A DNA stretch of 41,734 bases from S012-113 sp965368405 (GTDB lineage Bacteria > Bacteroidota > Bacteroidia > Cytophagales > Cyclobacteriaceae): NCBI GenBank assembly GCA_965368405.1, contig CBDUMS010000022.1, positions 1 to 41,734 of the forward strand. Direction: 5' to 3'. Position 1 is the first letter of the stretch. The number at the start of each line of letters is the position of its first letter. Of this stretch, positions 1-9,700 are shown piece by piece. The notes beneath the pieces were generated by a model that did no database searches, was not told the origin of the DNA, and was given only the letters and a program-made list of their open reading frames with translations. Made by a program: the position numbers and the translations under genes.

Positions 1-148
1 ATTTCTTTCATATTATATACAGGATAATAAGTGTACTTATTGCAATTTAAAAGCAATAAAAAGTTACAAATTATTTAATGAGCGCGCAAGTATTATGTTA
101 CAGGTGGCGTAAAATATTATCCGGCAGCTTCCATTCAAATAATCGAAG

Positions 149-179
149 TTGCAGGGCAGGTTCTTATTCCCTAACTTTT
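149..179 (+). promoter_or_regulatory. Candidate Bacteroidota-type promoter for the first gene
   Basis: TTG at 149-151 is followed after 20 bases by TAACTTTT at 172-179, one mismatch from the known Bacteroidota -7 element TAnnTTTG. The spacing falls in the 17-23 base range reported for this phylum. Transcription would start only about 10 bases before the ATG at 197. No Shine-Dalgarno sequence is visible, only an A-rich leader, which is usual in this phylum. Seen by eye only. Confidence 0.35.
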
Positions 180-196
180 ACAAAAAAAAATAAATT

Positions 197-2062
197 ATGA
201 ATCGTATTAGCTTCTTCTTTCTACTCTTGTTTAGCACACAGAGCATTCTGGTAATAGGACAACCAACGCAGAAACCGGTATTGCATGCCAAACATTGGCT
301 CGCAATAACCGGAAAGCCACTCGGAGCAACGGCTGGAGCTACAATATTTAACCAAGGAGGGAATGCTGTAGACGCAGCTTGTGCGATGTTGGCGGCAACG
401 TCTACCATGTGGGATGTGCTTTCTTGGGGTGGTGAAACCCAAGCATTAATTTATAACCCGAATACAAAAAAGGTTATCGGCATTAATGCACTCGGAGTTG
501 CTCCATCGGGTGCTACCCCAGAGTATTTTAAAGAACAAGGGATGTCATACCCTCCACAGTATGGTCCATTGGCCGCTGTAACTCCTGGAACCCCTGGTGG
601 ACTTATGACAATGCTCGCTGAATATGGCACCATGAGTCTAAAGGAAGTTATAACTCCTGCCATGCAGATGGCAGCAGGTTACCCTATGGAGGAGCAAACT
701 GCGTTACGTATCGAAGGTTCTAAAGAGCGAATTAAGGAATGGCCTTATTCTAAAAAGGTTTTTCTCACCAATCTTGGCAACGAAGATCGGGAGGCTCCTT
801 ATGCCGGAGAGATTTTTGTTCAGGAAGACCTTTTGGCCATGCTCAATAAATTAGTAGAAGCCGAAACAAAAGCTTTGGCAAAAGGCAAATCTAGAAAAGA
901 AGCTATTTATGAAGCCTACAAGCGTTTCTATACAGGAGATATTGCGAAGGAATATGTGCGTGGAGCAAGAGAACAAGGAGGTCTGGTAACAATGAAAGAC
1001 CTCGCGAACTGGAAGGTTTACATCGAAGAACCAGAAATGGTGACTTATAAAGGAATTGAGGTGTATAAACTTACATCATGGGTGCAAAGTCCAGTAATGC
1101 TTCAAGCACTGAATATGGTTGAACAATTAGATGTAAAAAGCATGGGATATAATTCAACGAAATATATTCATTCCCTCTATCAGATTATGAATATGAGCTT
1201 TGCCGACCGTGATTTTTATTATGGCGATCCTTATTATGAACCAAAGGAACCAATGAAAGGCTTACTATCGAAAGATTATGCCAAGCAGCGCTTAGGAGAA
1301 ATGAATTGGGAGAAAAATGATGCAACGGTTAAACCCGGTGATCCCTATCCTTTCCAGAATGAAACCAACCCATTTATGAAATACTTGGAGGGTTGGAGCA
1401 GTAAAAAACCGGATGGTGAATCGCTTGGACAAGTGGCTCCAGAGTTGGAATCTGAGCATTTCCCTAATAATGACATATACAGTGGTACTACTTCTATTCA
1501 GGCGGTAGATGAAGAAGGATGGGTGGTCTCTATCACGCCTAGTGGTGGTTGGGTTCCTGCCGTTATTGCTGGCAATACCGGTATTGGCCTGAGCCAACGA
1601 GCCCAAAGTTTTGTGCTTGATCCGGCAGAAAACCCTTATAATGTTATTGAACCAGGGAAACGACCCCGGGCTACTTTAACACCAACCATGGCGTTGAAAG
1701 ACGGCAAACCATTTCTATCATTCGCAGTACAAGGCGGTGATTCGCAGGATCAAAACCTATTGCAATTCTTCCTCAATATTGTTGAGTTCGATATGAATGT
1801 ACAGGAAGCAGCAGAAGCCCCAAATTTTAACAGTTTTCAAATGAAAGGTTCGTTCGGCAACCATGAGAGTGAGCCAGGAAGAATTTTGATTAATGAAGAT
1901 ACCCCGGCCTTTGTACGCCAAAAACTACGGGATATGGGTTATCGCCTACAGATAAGACCCAGAACTTCAGGTCCAATAAACGCAGTATATTTCGACTGGG
2001 CGCACGGTAGCTTCTGGGGTGGTTCAAGCAACCATGGCGAAGATTATGGCATTGGATGGTAA
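197..2062 (+). CDS. Secreted gamma-glutamyltransferase-like Ntn-hydrolase
   Basis: This 621-residue protein starts with a clear signal peptide (residues 1-22, hydrophobic stretch then GQ) and belongs to the gamma-glutamyltransferase family of self-processing N-terminal-nucleophile hydrolases. The early GGNAVDAACAM motif (54-64) is typical. The processing site is SGTTSIQAVD: Thr431 is the likely nucleophile that becomes the N-terminus of the small subunit after autocleavage. The LTPTMALKDGKP stretch and a GG pair follow, as in the family. It differs from true glutathione hydrolases. The segment aligning with the Arg that grips the glutamyl carboxylate reads GINALGVAP, with Leu99 where that Arg should be. 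The Ser-Ser pair before MSPT is replaced by Ala-Thr. The family call is firm, but the substrate is unknown and probably not plain glutathione. It is transcribed alone. Confidence 0.88.
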   Translation: MNRISFFFLLLFSTQSILVIGQPTQKPVLHAKHWLAITGKPLGATAGATIFNQGGNAVDAACAMLAATSTMWDVLSWGGETQALIYNPNTKKVIGINALGVAPSGATPEYFKEQGMSYPPQYGPLAAVTPGTPGGLMTMLAEYGTMSLKEVITPAMQMAAGYPMEEQTALRIEGSKERIKEWPYSKKVFLTNLGNEDREAPYAGEIFVQEDLLAMLNKLVEAETKALAKGKSRKEAIYEAYKRFYTGDIAKEYVRGAREQGGLVTMKDLANWKVYIEEPEMVTYKGIEVYKLTSWVQSPVMLQALNMVEQLDVKSMGYNSTKYIHSLYQIMNMSFADRDFYYGDPYYEPKEPMKGLLSKDYAKQRLGEMNWEKNDATVKPGDPYPFQNETNPFMKYLEGWSSKKPDGESLGQVAPELESEHFPNNDIYSGTTSIQAVDEEGWVVSITPSGGWVPAVIAGNTGIGLSQRAQSFVLDPAENPYNVIEPGKRPRATLTPTMALKDGKPFLSFAVQGGDSQDQNLLQFFLNIVEFDMNVQEAAEAPNFNSFQMKGSFGNHESEPGRILINEDTPAFVRQKLRDMGYRLQIRPRTSGPINAVYFDWAHGSFWGGSSNHGEDYGIGW

Positions 2063-2094
2063 CATATCGGAAGTATGTAAATCACAACTACTCA

Positions 2095-2106
2095 TGATAT
2101 AGATCA
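2095..2106. promoter_or_regulatory. FNR-type palindrome TGAT-N4-ATCA
   Basis: TGAT-ATAG-ATCA lies between the hydrolase gene and the small membrane protein gene, and the arms extend to ATGAT/ATCAT. The pattern is identical to sites upstream of etfB (19823) and in front of the FNR-like gene (32965 and 33021). A TAAC-TT element starts 23 bases downstream (2130), but it matches TAnnTTTG only partly. It is a possible operator for the gene at 2158; the case is weaker than for the other three copies. Confidence 0.4.
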
Positions 2107-2157
2107 TAGTATTTGGGAACATTATTTTGTAACTTCCTCCAACTAAATCGAGGAGAA

Positions 2158-2334
2158 ATGAACACTAATGTAAAAACATCAATTTTGATTGGCGTGTTAC
2201 TAGGTATTATGTTATTCCCTATGATTATGATTCCTTTAATGGGTGCAGGAGTAGTAATTGGTGCTATTTACCTAGTAGTACACGATGTAATCATGCCTAC
2301 GTTTCAACATCACGACCACGAGCCTAACGGATAA
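2158..2334 (+). CDS. Small membrane protein, 58 residues, His-rich tail
   Basis: This is a short integral membrane protein of unknown function. It has two hydrophobic stretches, about residues 8-28 and 29-46, separated by a Gly/Pro-rich turn, and it ends in a polar tail containing HHDH. I chose ATG 2158 because a purine-rich AGGAG sits just before it, at 2151-2155. An in-frame ATG 45 bases earlier would add a Cys/Asn-rich stretch that does not look like a membrane protein start. The histidines could bind metal, but that is a guess. An FNR-type palindrome lies 52 bases upstream of the start, so the gene may respond to oxygen or redox state. No family recognised. Confidence 0.6.
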   Translation: MNTNVKTSILIGVLLGIMLFPMIMIPLMGAGVVIGAIYLVVHDVIMPTFQHHDHEPNG

Positions 2335-2501
2335 GCTCCGGTGATGTCTGAATTTTACTTCAGTTCTTAGCTAATAACATAGCTGGGTGTAATTCTTTTT
2401 TTATAAAACTTAATCTACTAGTCATCTATTAATAAAAACCATCTACAATACAACGTGAAAATTGCAGCATACTAGTGCATTTGGTATTAAAACCTTGGCT
2501 T

Positions 2502-3527
2502 ATGCAAATTAACTATGACCTACAAACCTCGATACTTGAAGCAATTAAAGAGTTCACGCCCGAGTCCTTATCGTTAGCCGATGAGCTTGCGGATTGCTTG
2601 AGCATAAGTAAAGACAGCGCCTACCGGCGCATTCGCGGAGAAACACTTTTTGATATTGGTGATATCGAAAAACTAACCAAAAGGTATAACCTTTCACTTG
2701 ATAACTTCTTTGGAATTAAAAAATCAAGCGTATGCTTTAATGTGCAATCTATTAATCTAACAGATTTCACCTTTGTAGATTATTTCAAGTCTATTGAGAA
2801 AAACCTTTCCATCATTACGGCTATTAGTCCAAAGCATCTTTATTATTCAGCAAGAGACGTTCCGATATTTCATTATTTTCAAGATCCTCAATTAAGCACT
2901 TTTAAACTATATTTTTGGCTAAAGTATTACCTGAACCACCCGGCACTTCATAATGTAGCTTATGATGCAAAGACACTGCCAAAAATGCTTGTAGAATTTG
3001 AGGAACTGGCAAAGCGAATCTGGCATCTTTATCTAAAAATACCCTCTACAGAAATATGGACCTATGAAACCGTGAATATCACATTGCGGCAGCTCGAATT
3101 TGCTCTCCAAGCGAAGATTATGGATCAAGAAACCTGTTCCGACATGCTGCAGCGCTTCAAAAACCTCATTCAACATATAAACGTAGAAGCCGAGCAGGGA
3201 AATAAATTTCACTTAGGTTCTTCTGCCACACTTGAGGGCGCTGAGTACAATATATTCTTCAATGAAGTTGCTATTGGCGACAATTCTCTCCTATTCAAAA
3301 TGGGGGATCGAAAAATGTCTTTTACAACCTATGGTAATCTTAATTATATGTCTACTACCGATACAGACTACACCAATTATATCGATGGCCACTTCCAAAG
3401 CACCATGAAAAACTCCACTCTGATTAGTGGAACCGCGGAGAAAATTAGAAGTAGTTTTTTTGGCGCATTAACGACCAAAATTTCGTCTGTTGAATCGAAA
3501 ATTCATAGCTATAGCCCATTATATTAG
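2502..3527 (+). CDS. Helix-turn-helix (BetR-like) regulatory protein
   Basis: This 341-residue soluble protein has an N-terminal helix-turn-helix, about residues 12-60. It contains the stretches ELADCLSISKDSAYRRIRGE and a following helix that reads like the second half of an XRE/BetR DNA-binding unit. The remaining 280 residues are rich in aromatic residues, carry no motif I can name, and are probably the sensor or oligomerisation half. Proteins of this layout are common and uncharacterised in Bacteroidota. I prefer ATG 2502; a GTG at 2475 in the same frame would add nine unremarkable residues. There is no neighbour close enough for an operon, and its targets cannot be deduced. Confidence 0.7.
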   Translation: MQINYDLQTSILEAIKEFTPESLSLADELADCLSISKDSAYRRIRGETLFDIGDIEKLTKRYNLSLDNFFGIKKSSVCFNVQSINLTDFTFVDYFKSIEKNLSIITAISPKHLYYSARDVPIFHYFQDPQLSTFKLYFWLKYYLNHPALHNVAYDAKTLPKMLVEFEELAKRIWHLYLKIPSTEIWTYETVNITLRQLEFALQAKIMDQETCSDMLQRFKNLIQHINVEAEQGNKFHLGSSATLEGAEYNIFFNEVAIGDNSLLFKMGDRKMSFTTYGNLNYMSTTDTDYTNYIDGHFQSTMKNSTLISGTAEKIRSSFFGALTTKISSVESKIHSYSPLY

Positions 3528-3560
3528 ATTTCTGATTTATTTTGCCGCAACTTAGGCAAT

Positions 3561-4217
3561 ATGAGAAAGTATTTTGGGTTTACCCTGGTTATGTGTTTCC
3601 TTGCAAATACGTTAACTTTTGCCCAGCAAGACTGCGAGCTTAAAAAGTCGGCGAACGATATTAAAGTGTATTTATGCGATAACGAGACGCAGAAGTTTAA
3701 GACGATAATTGTAGAGTTGGAGATGCCTGCCACCCTATCGCAATATGCTGCCCTGGTACTTGATATTAATAATTCCAATAAATGGCAATACAAGGTAGCA
3801 AAACAAGAGGTTTTAAAGACGATCAGTGCAACCGAATTGTACTACTATTCAGAAGTAAGTCCACCTTGGCCTGTTTCTAACCGGGATGTTATTTTTCATA
3901 TGATTCTTCGGCAAGATTCTGCTTCCCGCAGGCTAACGGTTACCTTGGAAGCGATGCCTAAGTATCTACCAGAAAATGATGGGGTTGTACGATTACCGTA
4001 TGCTGAATCAACGCTAACGGTCGACCCTATAGATAAAGGGCATGTGAAAGTGCGTTATGAACTCGATGTAGATCCCGGTGGTGATGTTCCGGCTTGGGTT
4101 ATCAATTTATTTGCCCCTAATGCGCCATGGCACACTTATAACAACTTTAGGGAACTCATTAAGGAGCAAGGTACGAATAGAGTTGAAGTTCCTTATATTA
4201 AAAATTTCAAGGAATAA
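3561..4217 (+). CDS. Secreted START/SRPBCC-fold lipid-binding-like protein
   Basis: The protein has 218 residues with a signal peptide (1-21, ending TFAQ), so it is probably periplasmic. The body resembles the START branch of the SRPBCC fold. There is an early strand with TIIVELEMPATLSQYAAL, then a helix with NNSNKWQY, then YYYSEVSPPWPVSNRDVIF, which corresponds to the conserved P.P...RDF region of START domains. A long C-terminal helix around WHTYNNFRELIKEQ closes the fold. START domains bind lipids or other hydrophobic ligands, but the ligand here is unknown. The gene is single, followed by a bidirectional terminator shared with the convergent lipoprotein gene. Confidence 0.75.
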   Translation: MRKYFGFTLVMCFLANTLTFAQQDCELKKSANDIKVYLCDNETQKFKTIIVELEMPATLSQYAALVLDINNSNKWQYKVAKQEVLKTISATELYYYSEVSPPWPVSNRDVIFHMILRQDSASRRLTVTLEAMPKYLPENDGVVRLPYAESTLTVDPIDKGHVKVRYELDVDPGGDVPAWVINLFAPNAPWHTYNNFRELIKEQGTNRVEVPYIKNFKE

Positions 4218-4222
4218 AAAAA

Positions 4223-4246
4223 GGCCGTCCAAATATGAACGGCCTA
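4223..4246. terminator. Bidirectional intrinsic terminator between convergent genes
   Basis: AGGCCGT (4223-4229) pairs with ACGGCCT (4240-4246) around a 10-base loop. A run of A on the left side becomes a U-run for the leftward transcript of the lipoprotein gene. An AT-rich stretch on the right serves the rightward transcript less well. Confidence 0.75.
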
Positions 4247-4271
4247 TTCAATTTAATAAATCCTTAGTATT

Positions 4272-4874
4272 TTACTGCTTAGCCGTAAAAGCTAAATCTA
4301 CAACGATTACTTGAAGATTATCTAACGCTAAATCACCTGCAAGATCTTGAACCATAGGATAGTTGGTTGCACGACCTGTCATAGTTGATCCATCCGCAGC
4401 AACTTCAAAATCAGTTACAAAAATAGAAAATGGTCCGGCATCCGTAGTTACGTTTAATGATACAGTGTAGCTACCATCTTGCTCAGAAATTGTCCATGAA
4501 CCACTATCATCAACCACTTCCTCTGCAGGGCAATAAAAAATCAGCTTACCATTAGTGGCCAACTCAATATAAAAGCCTCCAAAATTGGCTGTTTCCTCAC
4601 ATACACGCTTTGCTAATGCTCCACCAACTAGAACGGAAGTATTTTGAACATCCCCTACAGGAATCGGGTTAACAGGATAGTTCGCAACGGTAAGATCTTC
4701 GGCAACATCAGTGGTCTGCGCATTACCATCAACTAGTGTTGCTGTTGCTAGTGTCCATTCTCCCACAGGACTTGAAGTATTATCCGGAGCAGGTGTTTCG
4801 TCTTCGCTACATGATAGTTGGAAGACCAGTAAAGCAACGAGTAAAAGAGAACTTAATTTGTATAGGTTTTTCAT
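4272..4874 (-). CDS. Lipoprotein with lipocalin-like domain
   Basis: The 200-residue protein begins with a lipoprotein signal: a Lys-containing start, a Leu/Val-rich core and the lipobox QLSC, with Cys22 as the lipidated residue. An acidic SEDE follows, which in Bacteroidota often marks surface export. The mature part starts with SPVGEWTLATATLVDG and later has GSWTISEQDGSYTVSL. This is the spaced W-T-L pattern of the small lipocalin-like beta-barrels abundant in this phylum. I chose ATG 4874 because it puts the signal peptide at the N-terminus; an upstream in-frame start adds nine residues. The ligand is unknown. It is monocistronic. Confidence 0.75.
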   Translation of the reverse strand: MKNLYKLSSLLLVALLVFQLSCSEDETPAPDNTSSPVGEWTLATATLVDGNAQTTDVAEDLTVANYPVNPIPVGDVQNTSVLVGGALAKRVCEETANFGGFYIELATNGKLIFYCPAEEVVDDSGSWTISEQDGSYTVSLNVTTDAGPFSIFVTDFEVAADGSTMTGRATNYPMVQDLAGDLALDNLQVIVVDLAFTAKQ

Positions 4875-5174
4875 AATATTTAGTTTGTTAAAAAAATGCA
4901 ATTACAATATTAACGAGTTCTAATGATCAAAAACAAATTCATGGAAGTATTATTAACAGTAAAAAATCGGCCTCAAACAGCGAATATCTCCCTGATAATC
5001 ATCGAATAGCGTGCGTATTCAGCTAAAAAAACCCGTCAATTTCGACACAAACCTCTGAAGATATCTTAAGGAGTAATTGTTGTTTTTAATGCATTCTTTG
5101 TAATATTACCGTACCTCAATATGGCGCAGGTTTTATTGAGAACTATTAACTAACTTTTTAACCATTGTACTATC
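4875..5174. other. Intergenic region between divergent lipoprotein and TIR operon
   Basis: These 300 bases hold the 5' ends of two divergent units. No plausible gene lies here. The right end carries a TAACTTTT box (5151) in front of the TIR gene. I found no convincing -7 box for the leftward lipoprotein gene. No palindrome of operator quality and no tRNA were seen. Confidence 0.6.
5151..5158 (+). promoter_or_regulatory. Possible -7 box of the TIR/nSTAND1 operon
   Basis: TAACTTTT sits 24 bases before the TTG start of the TIR gene. This is nearly the same distance as the identical box in front of the gene at 197. No TTG at a proper -33 distance was found, so the promoter is weak by sequence or needs help. 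Confidence 0.25.
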
Positions 5175-6779
5175 TTGGCCGCAATTCAAAAGGAATTTGA
5201 GTATGATATTTTTATTAGTTACCGTCAGAATGATAATAAGTATGATGGCTGGGTAACTGAATTTGTTGAGAAACTTAAGCAAGAACTTAATGCTACCATC
5301 AAAGATAATCTCACGATCTTCTTTGATGAAAATCCACATGACGGACTATTGGAAACTCATCAAGTTGATGACTCCATTTCTTCAAAACTCAAATCGGTCA
5401 TCTTTATTCCGATAATTTCACAAACGTATTGCGATACCTCATCCTTTGCTTGGCAACAGGAATTTATAGCCTTTAGAGATATGGCAGATAAGGATTCTTT
5501 AAAGCGAAATATACGTTTACCTAATGGCAATTTTGCCAGTAGAATCCTTCCTGTTAAAATCCATGATATAGATTTGGAAGACATCCGATTACTAGAAAAA
5601 GAGTTAGCTGGCGGGTTACGTTCCGTAGATTTTATTTACCGCGATGCAGGTGTAAACAGACCGTTACGGCCAGTTGATGATAATTTAATGGATACTTCGG
5701 CAATTCTTTACCGCAATCAAATCAATAAGGTTGCCAATGCGATAAAGGAAATTATTATGGGTGTTAAGCTTGCAGATCAGCATAGCCCCGAAGTGCAAGC
5801 AATTGAAAATACTGATATCACCTCCCCTCCTGAGACAAGTACCCGCGTTTCTACTTCGCTGCCCGATAAACTAACGGTGGCAGCAGTTACACAGGATAAA
5901 GTGAGTATTTACTTAGCCTGGACTTCCTTCGACCTCAAGGAGAAAAGGGAAGAAATGGCTTTAATACTACAAAAGGCAGGATTCAACGTACTCCCTACAG
6001 TAGACTGTCCTTCTGACGATGAAGGCTTCAAGCAAAAAGTAGCAGAGGACTTGAGTAAATGCTCTTGCTCACTACACATACTTAGTAATGAATATGGTCG
6101 AAGATTCGAGGCAGAGGATGATATTTCTTACCCGAAGTACCAATTTGATCAGGCCCGAAATAGATCGAATGATGAGGCCGCCGGGTTTAATTGTTTTATT
6201 TGGTACACCCCAGACCCTGAGAAAGAAATTAAGGCAGCACAAGAGGAGTTTATCAAGTTTGTTCGAAACAATATTACCGGCAATATGACCTTCTCTAATA
6301 GTTCTGGTCCGATGCAATTGGTAGATGATATTCGGGTTATGACCATGAAAACGGTTACTGAAGAGCTTGATATTAAAGACACCGATATCTTTTTCATATT
6401 TAATCAACAAGATGAAAAAGAAGCCATGGCCATTACAGATCGTATTAGTATGGAATATCCGGTGGAGCTTATGAATATTTTGCCCGACGGTGAAGAAGAG
6501 TATCGGGAAAAATCAACCCAACAAATTCCAAAAAGCAAACTTGCGGTAGTCTATTTTAAGTATTCTGCGGATTGGGCATTGCCCTTTATAAAGCAAGTTT
6601 GGAAGCAGGTTGGTGGCGCCTCCTCACCCACCCCCCTAATGCTAGTTGGTGAAGACGACCCCCAAAGTAATTTAGCCAGGTATTTCAAGGCTCCAAAGGT
6701 CGTCTCCTCGATCGTCCCTAAGGATACTGTCCCGGAAGAAGTGAAAAAAGTTTATGTTAAAGTCATAGATCTAAAATAA
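5175..6779 (+). CDS. Triple-TIR protein, first gene of STAND operon
   Basis: The 534-residue soluble protein has three TIR or TIR-like units. TIR1 (about 8-195) has YDIFISYR at its start, the DEN loop, and W93-Q-Q-E96, the spacing of the catalytic Glu of NAD-consuming TIR domains. TIR2 (about 240-395) starts KVSIYLAWTSFDLKEKREEM and contains SLHILSNEYG. TIR3 (about 400-534) starts DIFFIFNQQDEKE. In TIR3 the W-x-x-E position reads W467-A-L-P470, so it looks inactive. From memory, a TIR followed by two TIR-like units recurs in proteins beside nSTAND1 ATPases. Translation appears to start at TTG: upstream in frame there is no ATG or GTG before a stop at 5151-5153. The next gene begins two bases after the stop. 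I infer a nucleotide-hydrolysing or second-messenger effector controlled by the STAND partners. Confidence 0.85.
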   Translation: MAAIQKEFEYDIFISYRQNDNKYDGWVTEFVEKLKQELNATIKDNLTIFFDENPHDGLLETHQVDDSISSKLKSVIFIPIISQTYCDTSSFAWQQEFIAFRDMADKDSLKRNIRLPNGNFASRILPVKIHDIDLEDIRLLEKELAGGLRSVDFIYRDAGVNRPLRPVDDNLMDTSAILYRNQINKVANAIKEIIMGVKLADQHSPEVQAIENTDITSPPETSTRVSTSLPDKLTVAAVTQDKVSIYLAWTSFDLKEKREEMALILQKAGFNVLPTVDCPSDDEGFKQKVAEDLSKCSCSLHILSNEYGRRFEAEDDISYPKYQFDQARNRSNDEAAGFNCFIWYTPDPEKEIKAAQEEFIKFVRNNITGNMTFSNSSGPMQLVDDIRVMTMKTVTEELDIKDTDIFFIFNQQDEKEAMAITDRISMEYPVELMNILPDGEEEYREKSTQQIPKSKLAVVYFKYSADWALPFIKQVWKQVGGASSPTPLMLVGEDDPQSNLARYFKAPKVVSSIVPKDTVPEEVKKVYVKVIDLK

Positions 6780-6781
6780 GC

Positions 6782-9700
6782 TTGTTCGACGATTTTAACA
6801 TATGCCCCTATACTGGACTACGTTCCTTTACTGAAGAAGAATCGATCTACTTTAAGGGAAGAGACGAACATATTCAGGAAGCAACAGCACAACTGGAAAA
6901 GAATAAATTCCTCATGCTTACTGGCGCTTCTGGTGACGGGAAGTCATCTTTAGTTTACGCTGGTATAATACCCAATGCAAGGGCTGGCTTTTTAAAAGCA
7001 ACCTACTCCAATTGGCAAGTAGTAGATTTTCGCCCAGAACGATCTCCGTTAAAAAATCTAAGCAATGCCTTGGGCAATGCCCTGGGAATAGAAAACTCAG
7101 AAACTGTAAAAGCAGAACTACAACATGGTTTTTCTGCCATCATTGATCTCTATAAATCTTCTAAACGTTATATCGACAAGTCTGTAAACTCCTGGACAAG
7201 TGCTACAGAGGAAGAAAAAGCGGCCCAAACCCGAGATGCCAGCAACCTTATTATACTCGCAGATCAATTCGAAGAATTCTTTACAAATCCCGAAAATTAT
7301 GACAAAGGGGTTCCTTCTGTAGAATCAGCTTTAGTGCTTAATCTATTATTAGAAACAGCTCGCATTGCGCTGGATGAAGGCCTACCGATCTATGTTGTAT
7401 TTACAATGCGATCGGACTATATCGGACAATGTGCAGCGTTTAGAGGCTTGCCAGAATACATAGGATTCTCACAATTCTTCGTACCACGAATGAACCGTAA
7501 GCAGCTTCAAGAAGTCATTGAAGAACCTGCAGTCCTCAGTGGTAATAAAATCACCCGACGGCTTACAGAACGGTTAATCGAAGACATTACAGATGGCACC
7601 GACCAGTTACCAATGCTCCAACATGCTTTAAATCAGATTTGGAAAATGGCGGATTCTGGTAAGGAAGAAATGGATTTAATCCATTACGCCATGGTGGGCG
7701 GCATAGCTAGTAACGAGTTACCCGACGAAGAAAAGGGAAGATTTGTTAATTGGTTTCTTGAATTACCTGAAAAGATTAAGGTCTGCTACGATGAAGCAAA
7801 CCTTCAAAATGTCCTCAATACCCATGCGAATAAGCTAAATAATTTAGCATCGGATTATGTTGAAAAGCATACGGAACGGAAAATTGGTGATGATACGGCT
7901 AAAATCATCATTAAGCACACTTTTCAATGTTTAACAAAAATAAATGAAGGAAGGGCCGTTCGAAACAGGATGACCCTGGCTGAAATAACCAGCATCATAA
8001 ACAAACCAGAGATTGAGTCTAAAACTGTAAACCTAGTTTTAAATTCTTATCGCGATCATACTAATACCCTGCTTAAACCATTTATTGGAGAGGAAAATGA
8101 AAACTGGGAGGTTGATGATGACACTGTGTTTGACATTACCCATGAGAGTTTAATAAGAAACTGGACTCAATTAAAACAATGGGCTGATGAAGAACTCGAG
8201 GATTATACGATTTTCCTTGACTTCCAACAGCAGTTAGATCGTTGGCTTACGAATGATCGATCTTCAGATTTCTTATTATCGATAGGCCCCCTGACTTACT
8301 TCGAGGACTGGTTTAATAAAAAGAAGCCAAATAAAAATTGGGTGGCACGCTACGAAGCTGGTGAAGGAGAAAAAGATAATGTGTTATCAAAATGTGAGGA
8401 ACTTTTAGATAATGCGCAAGAGTTTCTTGCTGCTAGTGCGCAAAGACATTTCATAACACGTACTGTGATGAAATATGGCCCAAGGCGGATTGCTGCGGTA
8501 CTCGCTTTAGTCACCCTTTTGGTATTCTCCTCTTTCGGTCTTAAAAACTATTTAGAAAGGCGAGATTCGGCAATGTTGGAGTATTTTAAGAAAGAAACAT
8601 TACGTTTTGGGAATAGCCCCGATATCTTCTTAAATAATAGTTCTGTAGCACTAATGGAACAGCTCAGACTTCAAGAGCTTACCGCAGATGAAATTGTAAC
8701 CGCAATGGTCGGGCTAGAAAATAAAACCAGTATGGCATCTGCCATTGTTGCACAAATGTTAAGACAGGCTGCTATTGCTTCGGAGCCTAGCATACATCGG
8801 CTGAGTTATCTGGCCGATAGCCTAATGACGGAAGAAATGAAAAAACCCGTGAAGGAACGGGAAAACGGAGTACTTATTCGAGAGAGCAATGATTTAATGT
8901 TTAATCTTTTAATGAGTCACTACTATTCTCCCGAAATGGGATATGATCAAATTATTGAACGTAATGCCTCAAGAATGGCTTTGCTTCTAAAGGAAATTGT
9001 TTATGGTGATCTGAGGGAATTCAAGGACACTCAAGAAATAATTGATCTCATCGAATACACGCTTAACGAAGATGCCTTAGCTAAATCTGAGATTAACGAA
9101 ATTATTAAAAACCTATCCCCAATAGAGGATGGTTTCGACAATAATTCCTGGTTGTTAGAACGTTTTTCTAAAGAGCAGATACATAAGATTTCTCACCTGG
9201 ATTTTGGATTTAACTTTAATGGTCTATATCAAGAATTAGGTTATTTGTATGCTGCAGTAGGTAATACCAAAAAGCTAAATCAAGTCATCGATACCCTAAT
9301 TACTAATAATTCAAACTATCCTAACGAATCCTACCTTACGCAAATTGATAATGCCCTTAATATTGCACATTACCTAAAGAAATATGGGCACAGCAGTGCT
9401 TACAAGCAGTTCATTAAGGATTATAGTGCTAAAGAAGGGATTAGCGAACTCGACTACTATCAGCGGTTGGTGGCCTATGCAGGCTATAAATTCCCCTCAA
9501 TCCAGAAAATGGGCCTAGATGGATTTTTCATCCTAAACCGCTCCCATAATTTAAATCTCGATTTCAATAATGCCTCTGAAATCAAGGCGCTTTATGAAGA
9601 ATATTTACAGGTAATTAATGAGAGCCTAATAAATGATACAGAGAAAAGCTTTCTCCGGGCACTGGCTTATAAGGATATGGGTATTAGTTTAGCCAAGCGC

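Noticed and set aside
4993..5001. TGAT-A-ATCA upstream of the TIR operon as an FNR-type site
   Set aside because: The spacer is one base; FNR dimers need four. The resemblance is chance.
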